Positions 9,191 through 18,611 of a DNA stretch of 64,000 bases are shown piece after piece (the stretch's first letter is position 1; every line of letters starts with the position of its first letter). Position numbers and translations under genes: made by a program. This DNA is from TMP-7 sp038212445 (GTDB lineage Bacteria > Acidobacteriota > Terriglobia > Bryobacterales > Bryobacteraceae): positions 124,001 to 188,000 of the forward strand of contig JBBQUM010000007.1 in the NCBI GenBank assembly GCA_038212445.1. The letters are read 5' to 3'. The notes beneath the pieces are model-generated. The model searched no databases and had not been told where the DNA came from. It was given only the letters and a program-made list of their open reading frames with translations.

Positions 9191-9317
9191 CAAGCGGGGT
9201 CTCCTTTTCGCCGGCCGGCTGGAGCTGGAATGGTGAGAAGTGTAGCGTCGAAGAATACGTGGTCCAGTGCATTCGATGCCGCGACTGGTCACCTGAGCCA
9301 ACCGCAATATGACAGTA

Positions 9318-9731
9318 TCATGAAAGAAATCTCATGACAATCCCGCTCTCGGGGGGGTCACTGTAGTACCCGGGACGCCGGCCGACTTCCCGGAATCCTG
9401 CCCGCGTGTAGAGCTGACGGGCAGCAGCATTGGACTCGCGGACTTCAAGGAACCAGGCAGTGGCGCCGGCCCCCAGTTCATGCCTCACTAGCGACATGCC
9501 ATGACCGCCGCGCCGGTGTTGAGGATCAACAGCAAGATTGAGGATTTCGCGTTCCCCAGCAAGGTCGCGTGAAACCAGAAATCCAGCCACCCGGCCGTCC
9601 GGACTGAGCGACACGTAACAGTCGTAATCCAGGTAACTGGAAACTTCCCATTGCGCCGCTGCTCCCCCGGTATGCGCCTGGATGTCGGCAATGACGGCGA
9701 GATCAGACGGTGTCGCGGACCGGATTTCCAT
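9318..9731 (-). CDS. GNAT acetyltransferase, RimI-like
   Basis: From MEIRSATPSDL the protein has 137 residues and a full GNAT fold. The acetyl-CoA pyrophosphate loop appears as VDPQHRRGGHGMSL, and the C-terminal part EVRESNAAARQLYTRAGF is characteristic of RimI, which acetylates the N-terminus of ribosomal protein S18. The ATG at 9731 is preferred because AAGG lies nine bases upstream; an in-frame start at 9755 also exists. It overlaps the end of the upstream MFS gene by 29 bases, implying coupling. The specific substrate is not proven. Confidence 0.8.
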   Translation of the reverse strand: MEIRSATPSDLAVIADIQAHTGGAAAQWEVSSYLDYDCYVSLSPDGRVAGFLVSRDLAGEREILNLAVDPQHRRGGHGMSLVRHELGAGATAWFLEVRESNAAARQLYTRAGFREVGRRPGYYSDPPESGIVMRFLS

Positions 9732-10911
9732 GGCAGAGTACCTTAAGTACCGCAACCCCCATCAACGGGAGCGGTGCGAGCGCGTAGCAGACGCTGGCAA
9801 AGCCGAAGTGATCAATCATGTGCCCGATGGCGGGGGAGACAAACGCCTGCATGAGGCCGTAGGCGAAGGTCAACGCCGCAACGCCGAACGCCGCGCGTCC
9901 CGCGCCAAAGAAGTCGATGGGCATGACGTAAATGTTGGTGCTCATCGCCGTCACGCAAAAGAAGCTAAAGCTAATGGCTGCGGCCGCCCAGAACGCTGAG
10001 GGCATCAACGGCACCGCGGCAGTTGCGAGCAGGAGCGCGGCGGCAGTCCAGCATATTCGCATGCGAGCGTCGAAGGCCGGCACTCCAGCACGGATCAAAC
10101 GGAATGCGACGGCCGCACCGGCAAACGCTCCAAGCGTGGCAAACACCGGCGGAATCCAGGCAAACTGACGATTCGCTTCCAGTTGCGACATCCCTCTCGA
10201 TTCGACGAAATAGAGCGTGGTCCAGTTAGTCCAGAGCGTGTACATCGTCATATAGAGGATATTTGCGATCACCAGCCCCCAAAAACGGCCGTCGCCGAGC
10301 ATCGTCCCCACACCTGGCCCTGGTAGGTGGCTTTTCACCTGACGCCCAGGCGTACGCGCGGCGGTGATGAGCCAGACGGGAATCCAGAGCAGTCCGAGCG
10401 CACCGCTGAACACGAACACAGCGCGCCAGCCATAGAGCGGCGCCAGAAACGCCACGAGCAAAGGCGCGGCTAGTCCGCCGATACTTAGACCTACCTGATT
10501 GAGGGCAGCACCGATCGCGAGTTCGTCTGTGTGCAGATAGGTGCTGTTCGCTTTGCCTGTGCCCGGCACCCCCGCGCCTTCAGCCGCTCCCAAAGCCGCG
10601 CGAGCGGTTACAAGACCGCTGAAACTACGGGACAGACCGGTGGCGACGCCGGCTATAGACCAAAGGCCGACCGCGATGCTCATCCCGAAATTCAGCCCGA
10701 GCCGGTCAATCATCAGCCCGGCGAAGGGGGCGCATAGTGCGTAGGCGACGGAAAACCCCGTCAGCAGATAGCCGTAATCCTGGTTGGACAGGTGGAACTC
10801 AGCGCGAAGGTTGGGAGCAACCGCAGCCAGCAGCTGGCGGTCGAGGTAGTTGAGCGTCGACGACGACATGAACACACAAATCGCCACCCATCGCAGCCAG
10901 GAACCCTTCAT
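9703..10911 (-). CDS. MFS transporter, anion:cation symporter (hexuronate-like) family
   Basis: This 402-residue protein has about 12 transmembrane segments. The first helix ends in STLNYLDRQLLAAVAP, typical of the ACS/ExuT-type branch of the major facilitator superfamily, and a GLMIDRLG loop lies between helices 2 and 3. Such proteins import organic anions such as hexuronates; the real substrate is unknown. Its start codon overlaps the stop of the DUF2834 gene (TGATG), and the rimI-like gene overlaps its 3' end. The four genes from 12828 down to 9318 therefore look like one transcription unit. Confidence 0.85.
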   Translation of the reverse strand: MKGSWLRWVAICVFMSSSTLNYLDRQLLAAVAPNLRAEFHLSNQDYGYLLTGFSVAYALCAPFAGLMIDRLGLNFGMSIAVGLWSIAGVATGLSRSFSGLVTARAALGAAEGAGVPGTGKANSTYLHTDELAIGAALNQVGLSIGGLAAPLLVAFLAPLYGWRAVFVFSGALGLLWIPVWLITAARTPGRQVKSHLPGPGVGTMLGDGRFWGLVIANILYMTMYTLWTNWTTLYFVESRGMSQLEANRQFAWIPPVFATLGAFAGAAVAFRLIRAGVPAFDARMRICWTAAALLLATAAVPLMPSAFWAAAAISFSFFCVTAMSTNIYVMPIDFFGAGRAAFGVAALTFAYGLMQAFVSPAIGHMIDHFGFASVCYALAPLPLMGVAVLKVLCHGNPVRDTV

Positions 10912-11243
10912 CAGACGGCCGCCCAGCCGGACCTTTGCAGGGCGAGCTCACGCAGATATAAGGTCAAAGGCAAGGCTGCGGAAACGCCTACCAAAAGCAG
11001 GACAACGCCCGGCAACCAGGGCAGAGGCATCTTGAGACGCCGTCGCTCAACGGATAAAAAGACGACGAGGACCGCTGCCGACAGCAGGACGTCGAGTCCA
11101 AAGAACGCACCAATGCGGCTCGCGAAGAGTTCTCGAAACATCAAGACCGGATCGACGCCGTTTTCCGCCACCCATGGCAGAAACGCCGCGTAAGGAATTG
11201 CCGCTCCCGCTATGCACAGGGCCAGGTAGACATGCTTGATCAT
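10911..11243 (-). CDS. DUF2834 membrane protein
   Basis: The protein has 110 residues with three predicted transmembrane helices. The pattern PYAAFLPWVAENG, FRELFASRIGAFFGLDVLLSA is characteristic of DUF2834 proteins, a small family of unknown function. The TGA stop overlaps the ATG of the downstream transporter, and the upstream TPR gene ends ten bases before its start. Confidence 0.8.
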   Translation of the reverse strand: MIKHVYLALCIAGAAIPYAAFLPWVAENGVDPVLMFRELFASRIGAFFGLDVLLSAAVLVVFLSVERRRLKMPLPWLPGVVLLLVGVSAALPLTLYLRELALQRSGWAAV

Positions 11244-11253
11244 AAAGTCCCGA

Positions 11254-12828
11254 TCATTTGAATTCGATCGTCTGGACGTCGCGGCTGCTCCCGTACTCGA
11301 TCACCACCGCCCGAGCAGGCGCCTGCACACCACAGGAGAGTCCTTTGTCGCCGCCGCCGGCGATCCCAATAGCGTCGGGTTTGAGAATGATGAACACTGC
11401 CGGCTTCTTGTCAGCTCCCCGTACCGTCAATTTGGCCTGCCCATTCGGTTGGCAGTCCACCTTCTCGAGCGAGCCCTCGAATCGCTTCGGTTTGTCGAGG
11501 TCATCGAACCGGACTACCTCTTCCGGCTTCTCGCCCCTCTCGCCGTGCAACTTCGAGTTGGTTTTGGCTTCCGCCTCCCGGACTTCCGCGAGCGCGAGGT
11601 TTTTCACCCGCTGTAGGTCCCGAGCTTCCGCCTCCAGGCGTTTCTTGCGTTCACTTTCGGCGAAGTCAGCACGCGTTGATTCAATGTCGAGCCGCGCCTG
11701 GTGCATGGCAGCCCGCTCCTCGCTCGTCTCCGACGCCAGTTCGGCGCCCGTCCACGCCTTGGCTGCCATGCCGTATTGCCGTGCATCCATCAGAGCCATC
11801 GCCAACTGCTTCCAGAGAGCTGCATTGCGCGGTTCGAGCTTCACCGCCTTCTGGAACTCAGTCGCCTTGCGGCCGGGATCCTGTTCAAGACCGGCGAGTT
11901 TGACATGCGGTTCGGCCCAGCGCGGATTCAACTCCACTGCCTTAAGAAAACCTTCACGCGTATTTAGAGCAAGCCAAGCCTTGGCGTTCTTCGATCCCGC
12001 CTTGGTGGCTGCCGCGAACTGCTTCAGCCCTTCGTCCCCTTCGACGCCGCCGGCGGCCTTATAAGCCTTTTGGGCATCGCTAGCGCGGGATGGATCGGCA
12101 GCCGCCAAATCCGCCAGTGCGATCGCTCCCTCGTGTACCGGTGCCTCACGAACAGTGAAATCCTTCTCGCTCAAAGCACGCCCGGGCACGGGTACCGGAT
12201 CAAACTTTCCGGACGCCAGCGCAGCGTCAACTTCCTTCTCTAACTGAGCAGAGCGCTTCTCGAAGGCATTCTTGTAGGCAACGTCGTAGTCGGCTCCCTG
12301 CTCGACATTGGAAATGAACACGCGCATCCGGCCGCGATAGTCGGGCGTGGTGGACAGGAGCCATACGCGAACCCAGTCGCGCGTCTTCTCGGCGGGCGGC
12401 GCGCCCAGCGCCAGTTTGGTTCCCTTGATGTCGAGTGTGGAGATGAGCTGAATCAACCCCCGTTCAATGTCGGGCGGCAGACGATTGGCATTGTCATCGA
12501 TGAAAATTCGGGCGCAGGCAAGCCGCCATTCAAGGCTCGTCGCCGCACTCATCCAGGAGTCGCGCCCCATGGCGATTCCACCCGGCACCGCCGCACGTTT
12601 GTCCTTCAGTACAAGCATCCGGATCGGCCAGACGCTGCCCAGATCCTTCTTGCCTAGCACGTCGCCGAGCGCTTGCCGAAATTGCTCTGCCTCAAAAAGC
12701 CGCTCGCGGGCCGGCTTTTCCCCGGCGTTGCTCAAAACTTCGAATGGGCCTGAGCGGAGTCGTAGCCACTTGTCGTCGCCAACCGCAAGCGTACTCAGCA
12801 ATGCGGCAATTACCCAGACCCGCTTCAC
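11254..12828 (-). CDS. Secreted TPR-containing protein
   Basis: The 524-residue protein has a cleavable signal peptide (residues 1-17). The N-terminal half resembles the peptidase-like/DUF1570-type exported proteins common in Acidobacteriota (KWLRLRSGPFEVLSNAGE), though no HExxH motif is visible. Residues about 240-380 form tetratricopeptide-like helical pairs (WAEPHVKLAGLE, AALWKQLAMALMDARQYGMAAKAW), followed by a long charged helix (about 375-440) and a small beta-rich tail. It is probably a periplasmic scaffold. It is first in the run leading to the transporter. Confidence 0.65.
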   Translation of the reverse strand: MKRVWVIAALLSTLAVGDDKWLRLRSGPFEVLSNAGEKPARERLFEAEQFRQALGDVLGKKDLGSVWPIRMLVLKDKRAAVPGGIAMGRDSWMSAATSLEWRLACARIFIDDNANRLPPDIERGLIQLISTLDIKGTKLALGAPPAEKTRDWVRVWLLSTTPDYRGRMRVFISNVEQGADYDVAYKNAFEKRSAQLEKEVDAALASGKFDPVPVPGRALSEKDFTVREAPVHEGAIALADLAAADPSRASDAQKAYKAAGGVEGDEGLKQFAAATKAGSKNAKAWLALNTREGFLKAVELNPRWAEPHVKLAGLEQDPGRKATEFQKAVKLEPRNAALWKQLAMALMDARQYGMAAKAWTGAELASETSEERAAMHQARLDIESTRADFAESERKKRLEAEARDLQRVKNLALAEVREAEAKTNSKLHGERGEKPEEVVRFDDLDKPKRFEGSLEKVDCQPNGQAKLTVRGADKKPAVFIILKPDAIGIAGGGDKGLSCGVQAPARAVVIEYGSSRDVQTIEFK

Positions 12829-12876
12829 GCCACTAGTGTAGGGGCCGGGCTGGACGGTTTACAACTGCGGACTGGG

Positions 12877-12990
12877 CTAGAAGGATAGATAACCGAGGAA
12901 ACGGAGCAGAATGATGATAACGCCGATCGCAACAATTCCAAATACAACACGGGCAATCGGCGAGAAATTCGGTCTGTCAGGTTTGGCCAC
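12877..12990 (-). CDS. Possible 37-residue single-span membrane protein
   Basis: A minus-strand frame from GTG (12990) reads MAKPDRPNFSPIAR, followed by a uniform hydrophobic helix with V/I/L/G and the ending LRFLGYLSF. Positive residues before the helix predict the N-terminus inside. No strong ribosome site is visible, so the case rests on the clean membrane-helix composition. It sits just upstream of the TPR gene on the same strand. Confidence 0.35.
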   Translation of the reverse strand: MAKPDRPNFSPIARVVFGIVAIGVIIILLRFLGYLSF

Positions 12991-13111
12991 GATTGGATGG
13001 CAAGCACGTAAGCAACCACTTGTACTTGAGTTGACGGGACTGGGCAAGCCGGCCCCTGTGCAGTTCCCAAACGGTAACCCTTACCGGATCTCGATTGGGA
13101 AGAAATAGAAA

Positions 13112-13139
13112 GGCGGCGGACCATTTCGGATCCGCCGCC
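13112..13139 (-). terminator. Rho-independent terminator after the TonB-receptor pseudogene
   Basis: The perfect 9-bp arms GGCGGCGGA / TCCGCCGCC have a ten-base loop. Read on the minus strand, the hairpin is followed by TTTCTATTTCTT. It lies 22 bases past the receptor stop codon. Confidence 0.7.
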
Positions 13140-13160
13140 AGTGGTTCGTACGGTTGAGGT

Positions 13161-16100
13161 TCAGAACTGAATACGAATCAGTGTCTGCAGTACGCGCGCT
13201 GAGCCCGGCAGTCCAAGCGCCGGAACAGTGGATGTTCCGAAGCCTGTGACGTTCACCAACTGGCCCGCGGCGTTGTAACCGGTGGCATTATTGGCGAGTG
13301 TCGGAGCGCCGGTGACCACGCCGCCCGCACCGGTCGGAATCGCGTTGAAGTTCAACGTCGTATTGAAGCCGGTGACGTTTGCGTGATTGAACACGTTGAA
13401 TGCATCCACGCGGAGCTGGAAGCGGACGCGCTCCTTAATCGAGAATTCCTTTTGCACGGCCATGTCGAAATTGACGAAGCCGGGCGCATAAAGGAAGTTG
13501 ACACCCGACTCTCCACCCCGGCTTCCGGCATGGGAGCGGCGAAGCAAGCGGCATTGAGGCGGTTGAATGGATCGCTGGAGTGCGTGTACGGATCGCATCC
13601 CGGAACGATCGCGATGCGAGCGCCTTCTGAAGTGGCGTTAGCCACGAAGTTCCCGCTGATATTCTGGCTGCCCGCTCCCGATACCGCGAAGCCGGGCGTA
13701 AACGGAGCGCCGGTCGAAAGGAGAGTTACTCCCGAGACTTGCCATCCGCCGGCGATGTTCTTCGCCAAGCCGTGCATGCCGAAGTCAGGGATCGACCAGA
13801 CGTAATTCGCCGCGAGCACTTGCCGGCGATCGAAGGCGGCTGCACCATAGTCGGCTTTCCGCTCGGCGAAATCGAAGCGGACCACCGTCGTGTCGGTGGA
13901 CGCCGTAGTCAGGGATTTGCTGACCGTGTACGCGACACCGAAAGTGACGCCACGGCCGAAGCGGCGGGTCAGGTTGGCCTGGAAGGCGTTGTAGTTCGAG
14001 GTGGAATTGCTCTCATATAGATTGATCTGGCCCCAACCACGCAGCGGGCGCAGCAGGTCAGCGGCATACGCGTTGTTGCCGATAAGAGCATTCGGATTGG
14101 CTGCAACTTTGGTCGGATCCTGATTCTGCGGCAGGTAGGTAGCGCCGTAGGGGATTGGATTGATGTTGCGATTGTCCTGCAAGTGACGCGCGAGCGATCC
14201 GACGTAAGCGGTGTCGAGCATCATGTTCCAGGGCAGGCGGGTTTGCACGCCGAACTGGAAATTGTACGTCGTCGGAATCTTCGAACTCGGATCGGCGGCA
14301 TAGCCGGTTGGCGGGCCGAGGACGATGTTGTTAGGGTTGATGTCCTGCGCGTAGCCGTATGTGAAGGTCGGTTGGACCGATTCAGGTGGATTGCGCACCC
14401 AGTCGAAAACGCGGTTCCCCTGGAAGCGGTCATAGTAAATGCCGGCTCCGGTGCGAATCACGAAATTCTGCTTTCCGGTGACGTCCCACGCGATGCCGAA
14501 CCGTGGTCCCCATTGAATCCCACGATTATCTTGCAGGCACTTGTTGGTCCCCTTGTCCGCTTGGCGGATGCCGTTGAACGGATCGCCTGAACCGGGAACC
14601 TGACGTCCGGCGTTGACGATCGAGGTGACCGCACCGGTGCCGCGGTCGACTGCTACGTTCTGGCCGCCGACGATTGCCGGCGTATAGAGACGCGGAGCCT
14701 TCGCCGGATCCCAAGCGCTCAGAAGGAAGGTTGAGGCTTGGAGTGAAGCGTCGTATTGCGGCTGATACCACGAGCCGCGAAGACCGTAATCGAACGTAAT
14801 GCGCGGCGTGATCTTCCAGGTGTCCTGCACAAAACCTTCAATGTTCCAGTAGCGATACATACCGTTGATGTAGGCGCTCGCCTGATCGAAGGTCTGGTAA
14901 ACGCCGAGCAGCGCGTTCGAGTTGTAGTTGCCGTTATTGTCGCCGAAGGAGGTCTGATCCTTGCGGCTGCGCTGCATGAAGCCACCCATCTTGAGAGTGT
15001 GCTTGCCTTTAATCCACGAGAAGTTGTCACTGAGATCGATGCTCGTGTTGTAGTTATGGAACGGAGCATCGTTGGTTGTAAAGCCGGGGCTGTTGGCGAG
15101 GTGAGAGCCCGCGAACGTCGCCTGCGGGATGTAGTCATCCTGCAGTGCATTCGGGTAGAGCAATGGCAGATTGACGCCGCTGGTCTTGCGCCGCAGCACG
15201 GTGCCCACCTCAGTGAGGTCGATCTTGTTCTTCGTGAAACCGTAGTTGATTTCGTTGGTCATCGCCGGCCCGATTACCCACGTCATTCCGGATGCGAAGC
15301 TATGTCCGGGACGGGTGTCGAGAATCGTGGTGACGGGCGGATTAGGTGCCAGTACGAACGATCCGTAGGGCAGCGACTGCGGGAACACGTTGCTGATCCA
15401 ATGACCGAAGAACCGGATCTTATCGTTCAGGTTGTAATCCATGCGCAACAAATCTTCGCGGCGGGGAAGCCGGCTTGAGAGCTGCGACGGGTAGTTGTAC
15501 CCGGTTCCGGCGGTGTTTGGCAGCGGGTAGAGATTCAGCAATGCCAGTCCCGGCGTATAGAAGCGGCTCGTCGGAATGAGATTGCCGTTGAACGGAAGGC
15601 CGGTGGTCGGGTCTTTGATGATCAGAGCCTTCGCGTTGTTGTCGACGCTCTGCGAGAAATTGCCTTGGCGCTCAAGTGCGGTGGAAACCGTGCGGTTCGA
15701 TAGCGCGTTCGGCTGCAACTGACGCTGCCATTCCTGGCTCCAGAAGAAGAACAACTTATTCTTGAGCACAGGACCGCCAATCGTGTAACCAGGATCGTTG
15801 AAGCGGAACAGATTGCGGGGCAGTCCGCGAGCATTATTAATGAACGTGTTCGAGTTCAGACTGTCGTTGCGATGGTACCAGTAGCCTGAGCCATGGAAGC
15901 CGTTGCTCCCGCTCTTGGTCACCATCGAAATCTGCGCGCCGGCGTTGCGTCCATACTCCGCCTGATACATGCCCGTAAGAATCTTGAACTCAGCCATCGA
16001 GTCCAGGCTGACGGTCACGTTCTGGCTGCCATTGGCGCCGGTATCAATGTCGCCGATACCGTTGATCGTCAACTGGTTTTCGGTGCCGCGGCTACCGTTG

Positions 16101-16576
16101 ACGAACAGGTTGCTCAACCCGCCCACGCCGCCAACGGAGAAGTTGGCTGTGCTCACCACTCCGGGAATCAGCTTGGACAGATCCAACGGGTTGCGCCCGT
16201 TAACTTCGATATTCTCGATCTGCTTTGAAGTGACGGTGGCGGATCGCTCCACGCTCTCTGTCTGCAAGGAGCGCTGCCTACGCCTGTACCTCGACCTGGT
16301 CCGTTACTGCGCCGACCTGAAGAGTAATGTCGCCGAGACAATTTATCGTTCGCGTCTACTTTGACTTCAGTTCGGCTTAGTTTCTTGAAGCCCTGCACCT
16401 CGAATGTCACAACGTAGGTCCCCGGTTGAAGTGCCGGAAATAACGGCCGCGTTAGCCACCGCCGCCCCCTGCGCATCGAGCACGCGGCCAGACATCGAAC
16501 CGCTGATATTTTGCGATAATGCAATGCCGGAGAGGCCTGGCAACAAAGCTAGTGCCCCCACATAGGCTTTTCTCAT
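13161..16576 (-). pseudogene. TonB-dependent receptor (Oar-like, CarboxypepD_reg domain), disrupted
   Basis: Translating across frames gives one receptor of about 1100 residues: signal peptide (MRKAYVGALALL), a carboxypeptidase-regulatory-like domain (SGRVLDAQGAAV), a plug with NGRNPLDLSKLIPGV and a large beta-barrel ending in QTLIRIQF. The frame is broken several times. An internal loss plus frame change lies near 16440, where the end of the regulatory domain jumps to FPALQPGTY. A two-base loss occurs near 16337, an in-frame TAG at 16280-16278, an extra base near 16265, and another shift near 13520. A normal member needs none of these. A 971-residue middle part remains open. Sequencing error cannot be excluded for single-base events but is unlikely for the deletion. 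Confidence 0.8.
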
Positions 16577-16687
16577 TTTTCCCAGTACCCCCTTCTGAAT
16601 TTGTGAGGAGCAATTTTTCAGAAGCCCGGGAAGTATATTAAAGAGAAAACTGGCGCGGAAGCAGGGTGGCATCCTAATTGCAATGGG

Positions 16688-17209
16688 TTAGGATTGGCTG
16701 CTCCATTTACGGATCGACTTGATCTCATCAGCCGGAATGTGCAGGTACTCAAGAAACTGCTGATGGTCGACCGGAGCTGCCCGTTCGAATTCAACATGCC
16801 AGCGGCGCATGTCGTCATCGCTGAATCCCGTGTTCCGCATGATCTCTGTCCATTTCTCTTTCGTCACGGATCTGTTTCTCCTAAATGAATTTTTGCCGGC
16901 CAGGAGCCGGAGAATCTGTTGTTGGTGAGCACGCAAAGTCGCGATTTCAGCATCGATCTCCACCAGCCTTCGCTGCAGGACACCCGCGGCGTTGCCCGGG
17001 GATTGGTCCACTACGGTTCGTATGTCGTCGAGCTTCAAACCTGCATTACGATAAATACAAATCCGTCGAAGTCTATCGACATCAGCCTGATCGTAAACGC
17101 GGTAGTTCGCACCTGTTCGCCGGGGACGCGTCAGCAGTCCCAACGACTCGTAGTGCAGGATTGTTCCACGGCTCACTCCACAGGTACGCGCCAGTTCAGT
17201 AACGGTCAT
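16688..17209 (-). CDS. MerR-family transcriptional regulator
   Basis: The 173-residue protein has the N-terminal MerR winged helix (VTELARTCGVSRGTILHYESLGLLTRPRRTG is the start region; Y in NYRVYDQADV), a dimerisation coiled coil (about 75-105), and a C-terminal helical part with WTEIMRNTGFSDDDMRRWH that may be half of a TipAS-like effector domain. It lacks the metal-binding Cys of MerR/CueR, so its effector is probably organic. It lies just upstream of the disrupted receptor gene, and an operator-like palindrome lies upstream of its own start. Confidence 0.85.
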   Translation of the reverse strand: MTVTELARTCGVSRGTILHYESLGLLTRPRRTGANYRVYDQADVDRLRRICIYRNAGLKLDDIRTVVDQSPGNAAGVLQRRLVEIDAEIATLRAHQQQILRLLAGKNSFRRNRSVTKEKWTEIMRNTGFSDDDMRRWHVEFERAAPVDHQQFLEYLHIPADEIKSIRKWSSQS

Positions 17210-17238
17210 CGTCTTTACTGCTTTAGTGTGAAGCCTGC

Positions 17239-17260
17239 AGTAGTTGACAGGTCAAGCACT
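17239..17260 (-). promoter_or_regulatory. Operator-like palindrome upstream of the MerR gene
   Basis: The element has the core TTGAC-CT-GTCAA with extended imperfect arms (AGTGC / CTACT). Its left half can double as a -35 element for the MerR gene, whose start lies about 30 bases downstream. MerR proteins usually bind dyads between -35 and -10 of their own promoters, so autoregulation is a reasonable inference. Confidence 0.4.
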
Positions 17261-17534
17261 AAAATTTAGCGCCAGCGATCCCATGTATGGTTCGGCAGTA
17301 TGGGGAGTGACCTTCGCCGCGGCTATTAGGAATGGAGTCGTCGACTGATTAACGGACGGGAGGCGACACGCAGTGGCATCGTGCTGGACGTCAGGGCAAC
17401 GATGGGATGCCGGACGATCGCAGTTCCAGCCTCGGTTCAGGAATGGATGGATTTCTTTCGAAGCCAGTGAGGGCCGGTGAACTGTCCAGCATCATCGAAC
17501 GGTTCACCGGTAAATCAATATACGCGACTAAAAA
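17261..17534. other. Intergenic DNA without a recognisable gene
   Basis: This stretch lies between the parvulin 3' end and the MerR upstream operator. The only structure seen is an inverted repeat with 9-bp arms CCGGTGAAC (17474-17482) and GTTCACCGG (17502-17510), lacking a T-run. No ORF with plausible composition was found. Confidence 0.5.
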
Positions 17535-18485
17535 CTAGGGCTTGCCGAAGTACGTATCGTCAATCTTCACCGGTATGCTCGCCTTCAAATCCTCAAGCGC
17601 CTTCTTGGCGAGGTCCTGTTTCATTTTCCCCTCGATTTGGCTCTTCACCTGATCCTTGGTCTGCGTGGTGTGCTCTTCAACCTTGATCACGTGCCAGCCA
17701 AACTGCGACTTCACGGGTTCACTCACTTGACCGACAGGCAGGGCGAACGCCGCATCCTCAAAAGGCTTCACCATCGCGCCGTGACCAAAAAAGCTTAAGT
17801 CCCCGCCCTGCGCTCCAGAGCCCGTATCATCTGACTCCTTCTTGGCAATCTCGGCGAAATCTCCACCCTTGACGATCTGTTCGCGGACGGCCTTGGCCTT
17901 GGCAAGCGCCTCATCCTCAGTCAGTTCCTTCTGTCCTTCCTTCGCGGGGACGCCGGAACCCTTGAAGCGAATCAGCACGTGCCGGGCGTGAACCTGCTCG
18001 TACTCAGCCTTGTGCTGGTCGTAGTAGCTCTGAATCGCTGCATCGTCGGCCTTCAGATTTGCCGTGGTGGTGCGGAATAATTCGCTCGCCAGAACGTTGT
18101 CAGTTTGCAGCGCCAGTTTCGCCCGGACCTCAGGATCCTGGTCGATCTTCCGACGCCGGGCCTCGTAGGCCAGACTCTTCATCTCGGCGATCTGTTCCGC
18201 GAACTTCCGCTTGTTCGGACCGTTTGCCTGCGCACGAGCCTGCTCAGGAAGCGCTTTAATCAAGGCTTCGTACTGTGACTTCGTCATCGTTTCAGTGCCG
18301 ATCGTAAGCACGACGGGATCGTTGGCATTGGCTACAGCAGGCTTGGCGGCGGCTGGCTTTGCTGCCGCAGGCTTAGCTGGGGCAGGTGCTGTCGTCGGAG
18401 CAGCTTTCTTAACAGGAGGCGCGGTCTGCGCGGACGCAGCGAGCGCGGCCAAGGCAAGGGTAGTCGAGAGGTTCAAAATGCTCAT
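17535..18485 (-). CDS. Periplasmic parvulin-type peptidyl-prolyl isomerase
   Basis: The 316-residue protein has a signal peptide, then an Ala/Pro/Lys-rich linker with a repeated AAKPAAAKP unit (about residues 25-52), a SurA-like N-terminal helical chaperone part, and a parvulin domain (about residues 165-275). The latter has the typical motifs HVLIRFKG, GGDLSFFGHGAMVKPFEDAAFALPVG-type segments and SQFGWHVIKV. It should assist folding of exported and outer-membrane proteins. The Pro/Ala/Lys linker probably spans the cell wall or is disordered. It is monocistronic. Confidence 0.87.
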   Translation of the reverse strand: MSILNLSTTLALAALAASAQTAPPVKKAAPTTAPAPAKPAAAKPAAAKPAVANANDPVVLTIGTETMTKSQYEALIKALPEQARAQANGPNKRKFAEQIAEMKSLAYEARRRKIDQDPEVRAKLALQTDNVLASELFRTTTANLKADDAAIQSYYDQHKAEYEQVHARHVLIRFKGSGVPAKEGQKELTEDEALAKAKAVREQIVKGGDFAEIAKKESDDTGSGAQGGDLSFFGHGAMVKPFEDAAFALPVGQVSEPVKSQFGWHVIKVEEHTTQTKDQVKSQIEGKMKQDLAKKALEDLKASIPVKIDDTYFGKP

Positions 18486-18611
18486 GGGAATGGAGTAACC
18501 CGGAAACTGGGGGATTCACTTACAGAATAGCGCGCCAGACGGCATTCTGTCTGTGGCCCCCTCCCCCTTACCCTCGATCCCGTAGAATGTGACCGTGAGG
18601 CTTGGCTAAGC

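Noticed and set aside
12825..13124. 99-codon minus-strand ORF between the receptor and TPR genes
   Set aside because: No family pattern; the alternative frame encoding a single membrane helix is more protein-like.
14756..15478. Long plus-strand ORF inside the TonB receptor region
   Set aside because: It is the antisense reading of the beta-barrel coding region, which has clear receptor homology.
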